64,000 nucleotides of DNA, taken from Poa pratensis (taxonomy: Eukaryota > Streptophyta > Magnoliopsida > Poales > Poaceae). Below are positions 40,226 to 50,940 of this stretch, in pieces (positions within the stretch are counted from its first letter, which is position 1; each line of letters starts with the position of its first letter). Location: assembly GCA_947311845.1 (NCBI GenBank), contig CAMZMU010000041.1:131509840-131573839 (forward strand), read 5' to 3'. The notes beneath the pieces were generated by a model, which saw nothing but the letters and a program-made list of their open reading frames with translations, did not search any database and was not told the origin of the DNA. The position numbers and the translations under genes were made by a program.

Positions 40226-42071
40226 ATGAACAAGCCATTTAAGAAAAGCTAGGAGGCCGGCGAGCATCGCTACTGGAATCACAGAGACGAGAAAGATAAG
40301 CATTTCTTCAAGGTTATGATTGGGGACTTTCATGAGAGAATGGTAAGCTATTTTCACTCGGGCTCTGTTCTAGTCTTGTACAGTACAGCTGGTCTGTTAT
40401 GTTGATATGTTATATCCTTCTTGGTGGGAAAGGAACCTGTAGGAATGAAACCGCATTAATTAATTTCTTAGATTTGCGCAAGTCTGCGCTCTCTGCATCA
40501 GTTTGGCATCTGAAACCAGCTTGTGGTGTGCTTTCTTCTTTGTAAGAAAACGAGAATTTGTCATACTAGCTAAACTGTACATTATCAAACGCCTTTATAA
40601 TGTCTCCTCCCCTCAACAACAGCTGCCCTTTTTTGTGCTTCATATTTCTCCCACAGACCATTCCAGATGGGTTTGCGCAACATTTCAGGGGGGCAACAGA
40701 ACGAACTATTAAGCTAGAATCACACAGTGGTTACACTTTTGATGTTCAAGTTACCTGGAATTTGGAGAAACTAGTCCTCGAATCTGGATGGCAGGAGTTT
40801 GCTAGTGCACATGACTTGAGAATGGGGGACTTTCTTGTGTTCAAGTATGATGGCAACTCTCAATTGAAGGTTCTGGTATTTGGCCCGAGTGGTTGCGAGA
40901 GAATATCGACATGCGATCCTATGAAAAATGCAGCTCCTGGTGAAGAAAGGTGGAGAAACCCTGCTGTCATTTTAAGCACTTGTCAAGATCTTCCCATGAA
41001 ATTTCCACAAGGTGAAATCCAAACTAGTGCACATCCAGATAGCTCAATGGTGAAGAATAACATCATCAGTATCAGCTCATCTAGCTCCGCATCAAAGTCA
41101 GCAGGTATGATTCACAATGTCAAAACTACCACTCAAAAAAGAATGTCAAAACTGCCACACTTTATGCACAATGGAACTTCAATACTTCATACATCCATCA
41201 TACATTTTTCATTCTTTTTTTAGGAGATACTTCATCTTCAGAAGATGATTATGAAGCGCATGATGTGCCAACTCGTATCCTCACAAGAGGCGCCATCTTA
41301 GCCCTTAATCAAGTGCAGAAGAAGCAACTTGAAGAAAAAATCCGGGCTATTTATTCAGGAATCCCCATTTATGGGTGTGTCATAAGGAAGAGCAATATTC
41401 ATGGAAAAACCCGCCTCCTTGTGAGTTAAAATCTCAATTCTTGAATTGATACTAGTATATGTTAGTGGTGCGTTCTTTGGCAAACTGTCTGTTTATGTTC
41501 GCATTTCACTCAAAAATATATTTTTTATTCGAATTGTTTCAATTATTGGTTTATTTTCCTTTTTCTTTTGGGAGTTTTTATGCGAGTCATGTAAAAGCAT
41601 AAGAAATAGAAAAATATAAAAGGAAATTTGTGATGTCAAATTGATAGATCATATGCCTTTGAATTTTCTAAGATAACAACCCCTCTATATTCTTATGGTT
41701 ATGCCTTTCATATAAGCTAGGCGTTATACAACTAGACCAAAAAAATGCTAAGTAGTCCATTTCACTATTTTGTTTGCTTTTTGATCATCACATATAATTT
41801 ACCTCTTTAATAGGATATATCTAAAAAATATGCCGACATATACCTTCCACTTGAGGACCAAATGTTGACTCTTCAGCATCATGGCAAAAAATGGAAAGTA
41901 TGGTGTCACGTTGAGGGCAGCAAGTCCAAAAGGTTTTCGAGAGGGTGGAAGCAGTTTGCGCATGACAACAACTTGCAGCTGGGAGATGCCTGCCTCTTTA
42001 AGCTTCTGAAAAACGGGAAGAAGTATGTGATGGATGTTCATTTTATTTGCAAATCCCTTTGCAAAAGGTGA
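40226..42071 (+). pseudogene. Double B3-domain (REM-type) transcription factor gene, early stop
   Basis: Exons: 40226-40342, 40657-41104, 41224-41420, 41814-42071; all introns GT-AG and phases compatible. B3 domain 1 spans exons 1-2 (YWNHRDEKDKHFFKV, then TIPDGFAQHFRG, VTWNLEKLVLESGWQEFA, LRMGDFLVFKYDG). A Ser-rich linker follows. B3 domain 2 is in exons 3-4 (KKYADIYLPLEDQMLTL, RFSRGWKQFAHDNNLQLGDA, CLFKLL), ending at TGA. REM-type B3 proteins are nuclear DNA-binding proteins of plants. The problem is exon 1: after the ATG at 40226 a TAG occurs at codon 9, in frame with the B3 domain. Unless translation starts at an internal ATG (about 40316), the product is disrupted. The rest is well preserved. 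Confidence 0.8.
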
Positions 42072-42557
42072 AATTTGATATGTTTCCTGCTATCCGTCAC
42101 TGTAACTTGTTGCGGTCATTCCTTCGTTATGGTGAACTCTGAACCCAAGAATCAAAAGGGGCTGTTAGAAGTTTGAGCTCAAAACTTGTATTTTGAGTAT
42201 TGCTCTGTCTATATGCACTCTCTATCCAAGAAATGTTTCATATGAAAGTTCTAGAAAGTTCTAGGTAGTCCATTTTAATTATAATGTTTGTTTTAGTTGG
42301 AAATTTGAAACACACTATAATCTCTATGTTAAAATTTCGAGACTTGGATTTGTACTGAGTTGTTGGGACACCGAGAGAAAAATTATACTGTAAGGCTTTT
42401 GGATGGGTGGAGAGAGTTTACACATGACAACAATAATTTTCATTTCCTTTAATTCGTTATGTAATGCTTCTGATTGTACCTGGTGGAAGGTGATACCCGG
42501 TTCAGGGCCACCGCTATGTGTTATATAGTAGAAACCGCCGGAAGAGGATTACACATA
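42072..42557. other. 3' flank of the B3 gene
   Basis: AT-rich. It contains a weak echo of B3-exon sequence near 42410 (GGATGGGTGGAGAGAGTTTA...CATGACAACAA), suggesting an old partial duplication of the last exon. Confidence 0.4.
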
Positions 42558-42711
42558 CTCCCTCCATTTTTTAATATAAGATGTTTTAGTTTTTGTCTAC
42601 ATGCACATGCACACAAATGTATGTAGACACATTTTTGTGTGCATGATTTTAGTATGCACCTAGACAACATGTGTACCACTTAAAACATCTTATATTAAAA
42701 AACGGAGTGAG
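42558..42711. mobile_element. Stowaway MITE, 154 bp
   Basis: Ends CTCCCTCCATTTTTTAATAT and, reversed, CTCACTCCGTTTTTTAATAT, flanked by TA (42556-42557 and 42712-42713). Tc1/mariner-type non-autonomous element. Confidence 0.9.
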
Positions 42712-42722
42712 TAGGTTTGTTA

Positions 42723-43034
42723 CTCCCTCCGTCCAGGATGATTAGGCCTTTTAGTAGGAGCACTGCGACCAAGGCAGTAGCTGATTGGAACGAAAATCCT
42801 TACTTTTCTCTTGTTAATTGTGGTTATTTATTTGGTGAGACAATAAATATTGCATGCAAAACCGTTTTGTCCAATAAACATGAAGAGATAATTACATGCA
42901 ATGGTCCAGCGTGTGTTTACAGGAGGAGGTAGGGCGCTGCACACTAATCAAGACAAAAATTAATGCTAAAGGGGCCTTATTTTCATGGACAAATAGATTT
43001 TCGTTAGGAGACTTATAATCCTGGACGGAGGGAG
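42723..43034. mobile_element. Stowaway-type MITE, 312 bp
   Basis: Ends CTCCCTCCGTCCAGGAT and its complement, flanked by TA (42721-42722 and 43035-43036). Larger than usual for Stowaway, and sequence-distinct from its neighbour 9 bp to the left. Confidence 0.9.
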
Positions 43035-43135
43035 TACAAGAGATTGATACAATTCTATCTATCTATTCACACCCTTATCCATCATCGGGTTTGGTTACAA
43101 CAGTCCATTTTGACTTCACTAAGACTAGCTATGGC

Positions 43136-43353
43136 GGGGGTATCATAGCTAGTATCATGCATATCATGTTGGCAAAAATATAACGTGGCACAACAATTAA
43201 TGAAGAAAAAGATGGTAGTGGTATCTACCTATGTTACGGTATCGTAGCACGCAAAACTAAATATTTTAATAGCAAGTAAATCTTGTACACATATTTGTAT
43301 TGGGATTCTACAAACCAATAAATAACATGAGGCTATAATACTACTATATGATA
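43136..43353. mobile_element. Possible MITE with GTATCATA ends
   Basis: GGGGGTATCATAG on the left and TATATGATAC on the right form a short inverted repeat, and the interior has the GTATCAT-rich composition of Tourist-type MITEs. The right boundary overlaps the next element, so the limits are uncertain. Confidence 0.35.
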
Positions 43354-43440
43354 CTCCCTCCGTTTTTTAAATATAAGATGATTTAGCCGTTGTCCACATT
43401 CACATGTATGCAAATGTATCTAGACACGTTTTAGTGTGCA
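43354..43440 (+). mobile_element. Half of a Stowaway MITE
   Basis: It begins CTCCCTCCGTTTTTTAAATA after TA, but the second terminal repeat is missing. The break is followed by TGATGCAGAGGCTGGGG, a phrase I associate with 3' ends of cereal LINE copies (low certainty). Confidence 0.6.
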
Positions 43441-44450
43441 TCGATTGATGCAGAGGCTGGGGCTATACACCCCATTTTAAAAACAGAAACTTGAATAATA
43501 TACATTTGCGGTGGATGTTACAAAATCGTTGTTCTATTTTGAATATGTTCTTAGCTGCTACCTTGTGGAGCATTACGCTTTTCGTAACAGATTATTCTTT
43601 TAGACACTATCAAAATCGAGGTGTGTGCGAGTGTCGAATAGTTTGCCAAGTGCCCACTCGACAAACAAGGCTGTATGGTGACCTCAAAGGTTTAGGTATT
43701 TTTTATGTACAAATAAAACAAAATAAGAGATAATATAAAGAAATATGATGGATAAAAATGAAAGAAAAAATAATGTCGAGTGATACATGCTGCACTCGGA
43801 AAAGCCCATTAGGGCTAAGCCGATAACAGCCCACCAGCCCGCGGGCCTCTCTCTTCTCCAATTTCGCGCCCCGCGACTTCCCCCACCGCTCTAGCCCCGC
43901 CGCCCGCGCCATTCCAAGCCGCCCTCTACCCCGGCCGTGACATTCTAAGCCACCCCGAGCACCGCCCCCCCTCCCCGCCCCCTCCCCCTCCGCCGACAGA
44001 GATCCTCCCCGTCGCCACTGCCGGAGTCGGCTGAGGCGCTCTTAGTTGCCAAAATCATAGATGATGCCCGAGGTTTGGGGAGGCCATTTTGTTTTTTTTT
44101 TAATTCAGAAAACAGACATTTGAAAGTTTCAAAATTTCAGGAATAATCTTAGGCGTAGATAATGTTGAACTCTACTAGTGTGCCAATCTAAATATAATAT
44201 TAGTTATATTCTAGAGTACACAAAAAGATAAATCTAGCAAAATTTCGAGTTGTGAAAATATTTATTGTTCACCGTTCACCGCACCTAGATCCACACATTT
44301 GTCAATTTTTTCTCTCCGCATAGAATACAATGAATTCGATTGTTTTTTGAACACCGTTAGAGTTCACCATTATCTACATTTAGTTTTTTCTCTGGAATTA
44401 TTTGAAACTTACGAGTGCCATTTTAAACCTCTCGAAGACTTCCTCAGGGC
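43441..44450. other. No recognised gene
   Basis: AT-rich, except for a C-rich block at 43800-44030 composed of CCGCC/CCCC runs. No domain or complete repeat was identified. Confidence 0.4.
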
Positions 44451-45318
44451 TCAGGCTGGCAATCGGGTCAGGTTTCATCGGGTTAACCTCAGCCATACCC
44501 GGGTTAACCTCAGCCATACCCATGCCGGTTACTTATCAGGCGGGCAGCTTGCCCACGACCCTGCCCATCGGGTCACTAATCAAACCCATGCCCAGACCAT
44601 CGGGTGACCAGACCCATCGGGTGCCCATCGGGTCAGTACAGAAAATATATTAGGTACTAATAACGTTGCATTATTCCTTCCGAGACCAACTTCTATTGTC
44701 ACGACCCAGAAGTCCAGAACGTATCACATTTGCGATGGCAGCCAGTGTTGTTGCCCTATTATATAGGCATCCTCCCTCGCGTTGTTGGTTCCACTACCGA
44801 GGTGGTACTAATTTTGTGTAGACTACCAGGCGAGCACTAGTAAAGGCATGAAATGCTTGGCCCAATTGCTTCTCATTTGCACCTGCATGTGGCCCATGTA
44901 GAGGATAGGGCATTGGGGTGGAAGTTTTTTTTTTCATTTCTGCATACGTACACAATATAAATATGTACATACTCCCTCCGTCCCAAAATAAGTGTCTCAA
45001 AGTTGTCCAAAAATGAATATATCTATACTTGTTTCATATCTAGATACATTCACTTTTTGACAAATCTAAGACAGTTATTTTGGTACGGAGGGAGTACTAG
45101 TTTTTCTATAAGTACCTTTCTAACCGAACGAACCACGTGTCAGCTAATCGGGCGACTCATCTGGTTGCCCATGGATAAACATGTGTGTCCATACCCTGCC
45201 CACGACTAATCAGGTTGCCCATGGACGAGACCCATGGGCGAAGATAACGACCCGTACCCTGCCCATTAGGGTCGGGTGCCCATAAGCGGACGTGCCCATG
45301 GTCAAATTGCCGGGCTTA
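44451..45318. mobile_element. hAT-like non-autonomous element with nested Stowaway
   Basis: Ends TCAGGCTGGCAAT and, reversed, TAAGCCCGGCAAT agree at 10 of 13 positions. An 8-bp TSD CTCAGGGC flanks it (44443-44450 and 45319-45326; the ninth base T also matches). The body is rich in ATCGGGT and GCCCATG phrases near both ends. A Stowaway MITE is inserted at 44972. No transposase was seen. Confidence 0.7.
44972..45094. mobile_element. Stowaway MITE, 123 bp, nested in the hAT-like element
   Basis: Ends CTCCCTCCGTCCCAAAATAA and, reversed, CTCCCTCCGTACCAAAATAA, flanked by TA on both sides. A typical Triticeae Stowaway. Confidence 0.95.
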
Positions 45319-45620
45319 CTCAGGGCTGAAGCTAGTTGCCATTAGTTTGCGAGAAGAATAGTTAAAAGAAACAACCTTTCGACACCAGTTCCTTAGCCTA
45401 GCTACGTGTCGGACGCTCAATTTTTGTCCTACACTGGAGTGACTGGTGTGCCGCGCGTAACTGTACACCAGTGCCCAGAGCTTGCCCACAGGAAGGATCG
45501 CAGTGCTACTAGAATACCCAACTGCTCACCTGAAGCTTCTGGGTTCTGACCTGTGAGCTGTGACTGCACACTCATCTATTCTCCGTCGTCTTTCCCTAAT
45601 ACCTTCTCGGTTCTAAGATC

Positions 45621-45747
45621 ATGCAGGAAATGTGCAAGAACTGCGAGACCTGCACGGAGTGGCAAGAGCATTGCTACTGGAGCCACATGGGTGACGAGAA
45701 CAAGCACTTCTTCAGCTCATGGTTGGGGACTTCACCGAAAGAATGGT
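45621..45747 (+). pseudogene. First exon of a second B3-domain gene, frameshifted
   Basis: It starts at ATG (MQEMCKNCETCTEWQEHCYW) and matches exon 1 of the B3 gene at 40226, but without its stop. It retains the Cys-rich leader typical of this B3 subfamily. One A is missing after the HFF codons (about 45709), so the MVGDFTERM-like end falls in another frame. A GT donor follows at 45748. No exon 2 is found before the MULE at 45974, which probably disrupted or displaced the rest. Confidence 0.8.
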
Positions 45748-45973
45748 GAGGAACCGCACCCCAACTCCAATTTCCTTCTCCTCCTCCATTTATCCAGCCA
45801 GCCTTGTATTCCAGGTCGCCTTTGGGTAACATTAATCTATATGGGTTGGTGGTATGCGCATCCGCACGATCTGGCAAAATAGGATACCATTTTATTTTGT
45901 GAAATCCACTTTGGGAATGGATAACCTGAAGCCCCTGCTCCGGGCCACCTTGCATGTGTTCTCTTTTGTAAAC

Positions 45974-48900
45974 GGGCGAATAACTACTGTGCGACGTCGT
46001 TTCGGGCAATTGTCCACGATGCGACGACGTTGGCTGAAATAGCCCTGGTGCGACGTTTTTAGCGTGGGAATAGCTCAGACAGAACTAACTGATAAAACGG
46101 CTGTCTGGCTCTTAACGGAGGCTGAGATTAGGTTAGAACTGGGTGGTTATGTGCTCCATCCGACAGGTGGGATCCACTCATTTTGCCACGGCACGGACCC
46201 GAGTAGACCGTGCTCCACTCCCGCTCGGCCCGCACCGCCTGTGCCTCTTCTCCGGCAGCGGCACGATTTCTTCTCGTCGGCGGTGGAGCGCCTTTCTCGG
46301 CGGCGGCGCAGCGTTCGCTGGTGAGTAATTTCGCAACCGTAGTCTCGTTCCCCTCAATTTTGGATGCGTTTGTGGCCTCAAGCTCTGTTTCCCGGTTTCC
46401 CGGCCGATTTGAAATCAGAGAAGCGTGGAAAGGTGCGCGTGGATTGAATGAGATGGAGCCCGGAGAGAGTAGTTCAAATCGGTAATGCGCACCCTCTTCT
46501 AGCTTATTAACGGGCCCCTTATAAGTCGATTTGGTTCTCGTCCCCTGCACCCCTAGCTGACCGACCGCCGCTTCCCGCCATTGACAGGGGAGATTCTGCG
46601 CCTAGCTTCGAATTCACAGTTGAATTCTTTCCTTGTAAGACCAAGCTAGGTGATGGTAGCGTTCGAAACACTGAGAGAGATACGAGGATTATTTGGGAGG
46701 TCAAATGTACAGATATTGATCCCCAAGAACTTCAGAGCATCGAGGAGAAGGCAGTGAAGAATTTGGTGGAGAGAATTGGGGAGCGCATTATTTGGGTCCA
46801 GAACAAGAGGTATCACTGCTACGGTATGATGATTGTAAGAACGCTTATGTCCGAATTGAGGATGGAGAAGATATGGTTGATGAAATTGATCGACAAGAAG
46901 GTTGGACAAGCAAAAAAGCAACCTTTTGGGCAAAGCTCATTGATCTGAACCCAGATTCCAGGGTTGGTTATGTGCCATCAAAGATGCCTTCACAGATGGA
47001 AGATGCTGAGTGGGCTGCAGAGAAGCTGATGTTGTTGCCAATGCTTACTGAACTGACAGTGATATGTAAAGAACAGGGGCTGCCGCAGATGCAGATACAG
47101 AACAGGGATGCCATGATGCTAGAAAGGTTGTTGTTGATTGGAATTTAGTAGAATTAGATGAACGCACAGATTTGGTCATTGCACCAATAGCTGACACTAA
47201 GATGGCCGAAATATTTGGAATTCCAGTTGATGACAGAGATAAGGAGAAGGATGACACTACTTTGCCTGCTGATGCTAACACAAATACAGGCCTAAAGATG
47301 TGGATCGAGAGTTGATGGAAGTTGCTACAGATGATGTAGATGATGCACATGATGATGAGCTGGTGCATGTATATGGCAAAGAGAACCCTGTCATTGAGGT
47401 GGGGAAGTTGTGGCCAAACATGGATGAGTTTAGGATGTGTTTCAAGACCTATGTAGTGAAACATGAGTTCGAGGCCAAGACTATGTGGACTGGTCGAAAT
47501 AAATTTTATGCTAGGTGCCAAGATTATGATGGAGGTGCCAACCCTTGCAATTGGTACATATCTGCTAGACGACAACCTGATGGCCATACAATCAGGGTAA
47601 ATCAAATCCCACATCAGCATACATGTATTAGCAGTTCACAGAGAGTTTCAAGGATGACATCACAGTTTTGGATTACACAAAGATTACTCCTATTTTAGCC
47701 AAGACACCAACACTACAGCAAAGAGACTTAAAGTTGACCTAGAAAAGCTGTATCCCATTGTGCTGAAATATACCACAGTGTGGAAGGCAAAACAAAGGGC
47801 AATGAAAGAATTATATGGTGATTGGGCAAATACATTTGGATGTTGTATAGTTTTAAAGCAGAGGTGGAGAAGAGGTCACCTGGCAGTGTGGTGGAGATAG
47901 ATACTGAGGTAAAAGAGGATGGGGCAAGATTTATTGCAGCAAATTCTTTATGTGTTTAAAGCCTTGCATAGATGGATTTAAAGCAGGGCGTCGTCCATAT
48001 TTGAGCATCGACTCATCTTTTTTGACTGGAAAGTGGAATGGTCAGTTGGCAGCATGCAATGCTCTTGATGGACACAACTGGATGTTTCATGTTGCATTGG
48101 AATGTTTCAGTCCGAGATAGAGGCATCATGGACATGGTTCATGATGCAGTTAAAAAGATGCATACGACCAGTATCACCTTTGGCCATCCACACAGATGCA
48201 TGTAAAGGGATAGAAAATGCAGTCAAGATTATTTTCCCTCATGTTGAGCAGAGGGAGTGCTTTGGCCATATGTGGATGAATTTGATAAAAAATTCAGAGG
48301 AGAAGAATTTGGGCGCATGTGGCCGGCAGCAAGATCTTACACCACACATACACATTCCTATCACCTTGGTAAGATAATGGCAACATGTAGTGAGAATGAT
48401 TTTGCTTCATGGTTGAGCACCTACCATTCTCTGTTATGGTATAGGTCAGTTTTTAATACTGCCATCAATTGCGATCATATCAACAACAACTTGGCAGAAA
48501 GTTTCAACAACAAGGTGGAGGAGTTGAAAGACTTGCTGTGCATGACATGGAGGACCAATCAGGATCATGATCATGCGCTTGTGGGAATTGAGAAGAAGAA
48601 TTGGTGAGGTTTTGTCAGGGGATAAGCTTCCGGCAGTGGTACAACAAGTGGTCAACAGAAGCAGAAAGCTTTCACATCTGTCTGTTGAGAAATCTTCATT
48701 GTGGGGTGCTGAAGTTAGAGATACAAAGAGTGGCAAGAGGCATGTTGTTGACACGGATTTGCATGAATGCACCTGCCTAGAGTGGCAACACACTGGAAAA
48801 CCATGTGAGCATGCCATAATTTTTTTGGCATCTAAATCCAAGTTAAATATGCACGATATTTGCATGATTATTACTCAGTGCAAAGATTCAGGGCTGCATA

Positions 48901-49216
48901 TGCAACTCCAATTCCAGCACTGACAGACCAATCGCAGTGGGCTGAGGTGGATTTTGAATTTTCCATGTGTCCACCCTCACTAGAAGAAAGGCTGGGAGGA
49001 CCAAACAGAGCAGATTCAAAGCTTGGTTTGAGAAAGATGGTAGTAGAAAGAAAGGGAAAAAAGATAAAGAGAAGGAGTAAGAGAAGCCAAAAAGAGCTCA
49101 AAAGGTAACAAGAACAGATGCAAGGCGTGTCGGGGGTACTTGGGCATAGAATCGGTTCCACACAATGCCGCTACACTCCGGAAAGGCCAAATTATGTTAA
49201 ATTTGTTGTGTGTGTG
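45974..49216 (+). mobile_element. Mutator-like element (MULE), right end displaced
   Basis: It opens with GGGCGAATAACTACTGTGCG, a MULE-like terminal sequence, repeated in looser form further in, and then carries a mudrA-like gene. The right end is not in the window because an Athila-like element is inserted at 49217. The first base of the element is my best guess. Confidence 0.6.
46450..49205 (+). pseudogene. mudrA-like MULE transposase, frameshifted
   Basis: A first short exon (MEPGESSSNR) and an intron (about 46483-46587) lead into the N-terminal region. Frame changes occur near 46800, 47110-47145, 47690, 48100 and 48590. The MuDR-type domain shows WPNMDEFRMCFKTYVVKHEF and ends VNQIPHQHTC. 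The DDE-region pieces are LTGKWNGQLAACNALDGHNW, SEIEASWTWFMMQLKRCI and HTDACKGIENAV. The SWIM zinc finger HECTCLEWQHTGKPCEHAI is complete. A CCHC-like knuckle (CKACRGY) is near 49110. In an intact MULE this protein catalyses transposition; this copy is dead. The sequence stops at the 49217 insertion. Confidence 0.85.
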
Positions 49217-50940
49217 TGATGGTCCCGAAGAGCAAGGCTTTGATACCTGCAAAAATAAACGGGATTAGGTTGAGACTCCAAGTGCAGAGTGTATAGTAAG
49301 TGGAAGACAGTTTTCCCCACGAGGGGTGACTCGAGGGTTTAATATCGAACTCTCGGGGAATCTGAAGTGGTAGATTTATCTTCTTATCCTTCTTTTGGTT
49401 ACCTACAAAACAAGGTTAGATGTTTTGGTCCTCAACCTCACCTGTGGTTGTCAAGCACAAGGTGTAAGAATGATATCAGGATAGTTATGCAATGCAAACA
49501 AGAAATAAATATGCAATGATGGTGGATGCAATGATAAATGATATTTTTGGGTTTTTGAATGATGTATGCAAGATGAAAAGTATTTTTGTATTTTCGGATT
49601 TAATGATGGCTGAAAATAGAAAAGTGGTATATGGTGTTGGAAAGGTGTTTCTTATGATTAAAAATGGACTGGGGTTCATGGTTTCACAAATGCACTCTCT
49701 CTTTATAAAGTGGTAGACAATGGAACACACAAGTTAACATATGAGATTGCAACACAGGGTTTGATAACAAGTTACTTAGATATATGGGCATCACGTCCTA
49801 ACATAGAGATCTTTTGGTTATTAACCTCTCTTATACTCCACCAAGATGCGAACTAAATCATAACACCTCAGTAATTAAGATAACTCAGAGTATAGCATTA
49901 AGTATCATGACATGAAGTGAAAATAAGAACATGCTAGATCTAGTCATGGAGTAGTGGCAATGGTCACGCCCACATCCCCGGTAGCATGGTATTTTAGTTT
50001 ATCCCTAGTGAGGTAACAAAGTAAGGTAAAGATACCAAAGTGGATCGCAGAACTTTCTCTCACGTTCACTGCACTAGCCACCCCCCGTTACTCCAACTAA
50101 TGCACACGTTCCCCCACACACGCTCTCATAAACATGCTTGATCAAAACAAGTAGACAAGAACGGGGTACATAATATGCATCTATACTCATAACTGAAACA
50201 AACATTGCAATCTCAAACATATATTAACTCATAAAGATCCACCACAAAGGTATTACAACGGTGACCGTAATCATGTTCAGCAGCTCATACGGTGCTAATT
50301 AGTGAAGCTCAAGAGAGGAGAGATACATAAGTTACTTCCACAAACCCATAGTCCAGAGGTGGACTACTCCCTCTTCATCATGGAGACGGTGGAGAAGTCG
50401 ATGGAGAAGATGGAGACCACGCCGGCAGCGCCCCGCCGGAGTTTTCCCCCTCCAATCTGCAGCTCCTGATCTCCGTTTCGGTGTTTCTGTTTGTGCGGCG
50501 CTCCTTCCAGAGAACGTCGGGGGACCTTTTTTATAGGCGTTTTTAGGTCAAGACGATGTCGGTGGAGCGAAGATCGACGGCAACGGAGCCACGAGGCCCA
50601 AATGGGTGGGTCCCACGCGGCACAGTACCTGGCCGCGTGGGCCCCCGTTTGGCCCTCGGCCTCCGTTTGCTCGCTTCCTTCGCCCACAGGTCTTCTTCCT
50701 TCCAAATATTGACGCCCGTAAATTTCCAGGTGATTTCGTTGACGTTTGGGTCCCTGAAACATTAAAATAAGAAAACGGGGTTTTCTGCCTGTGCAGGGTT
50801 AATTCCATAAAAATAGGAAATAAATGAATATTCCCAAAATCATTATAAAACATTGATATAACCCTTATATGATGCAAATATGATTGGAATATAAGCAATT
50901 AAAGTGCAAAGTTCATGTATGCATTTTACATGCATCAACA
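49217..50940 (-). mobile_element. 3' LTR of the second Athila-like element
   Basis: A complete LTR of 1724 bp, TGTTGATGCATG to GGGACCATCA on the minus strand, homologous over its length to the solo LTR at 21197-22924. A TATA-like CTATAAAAAAGG is at about 50524-50535 on the minus strand. Confidence 0.9.
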
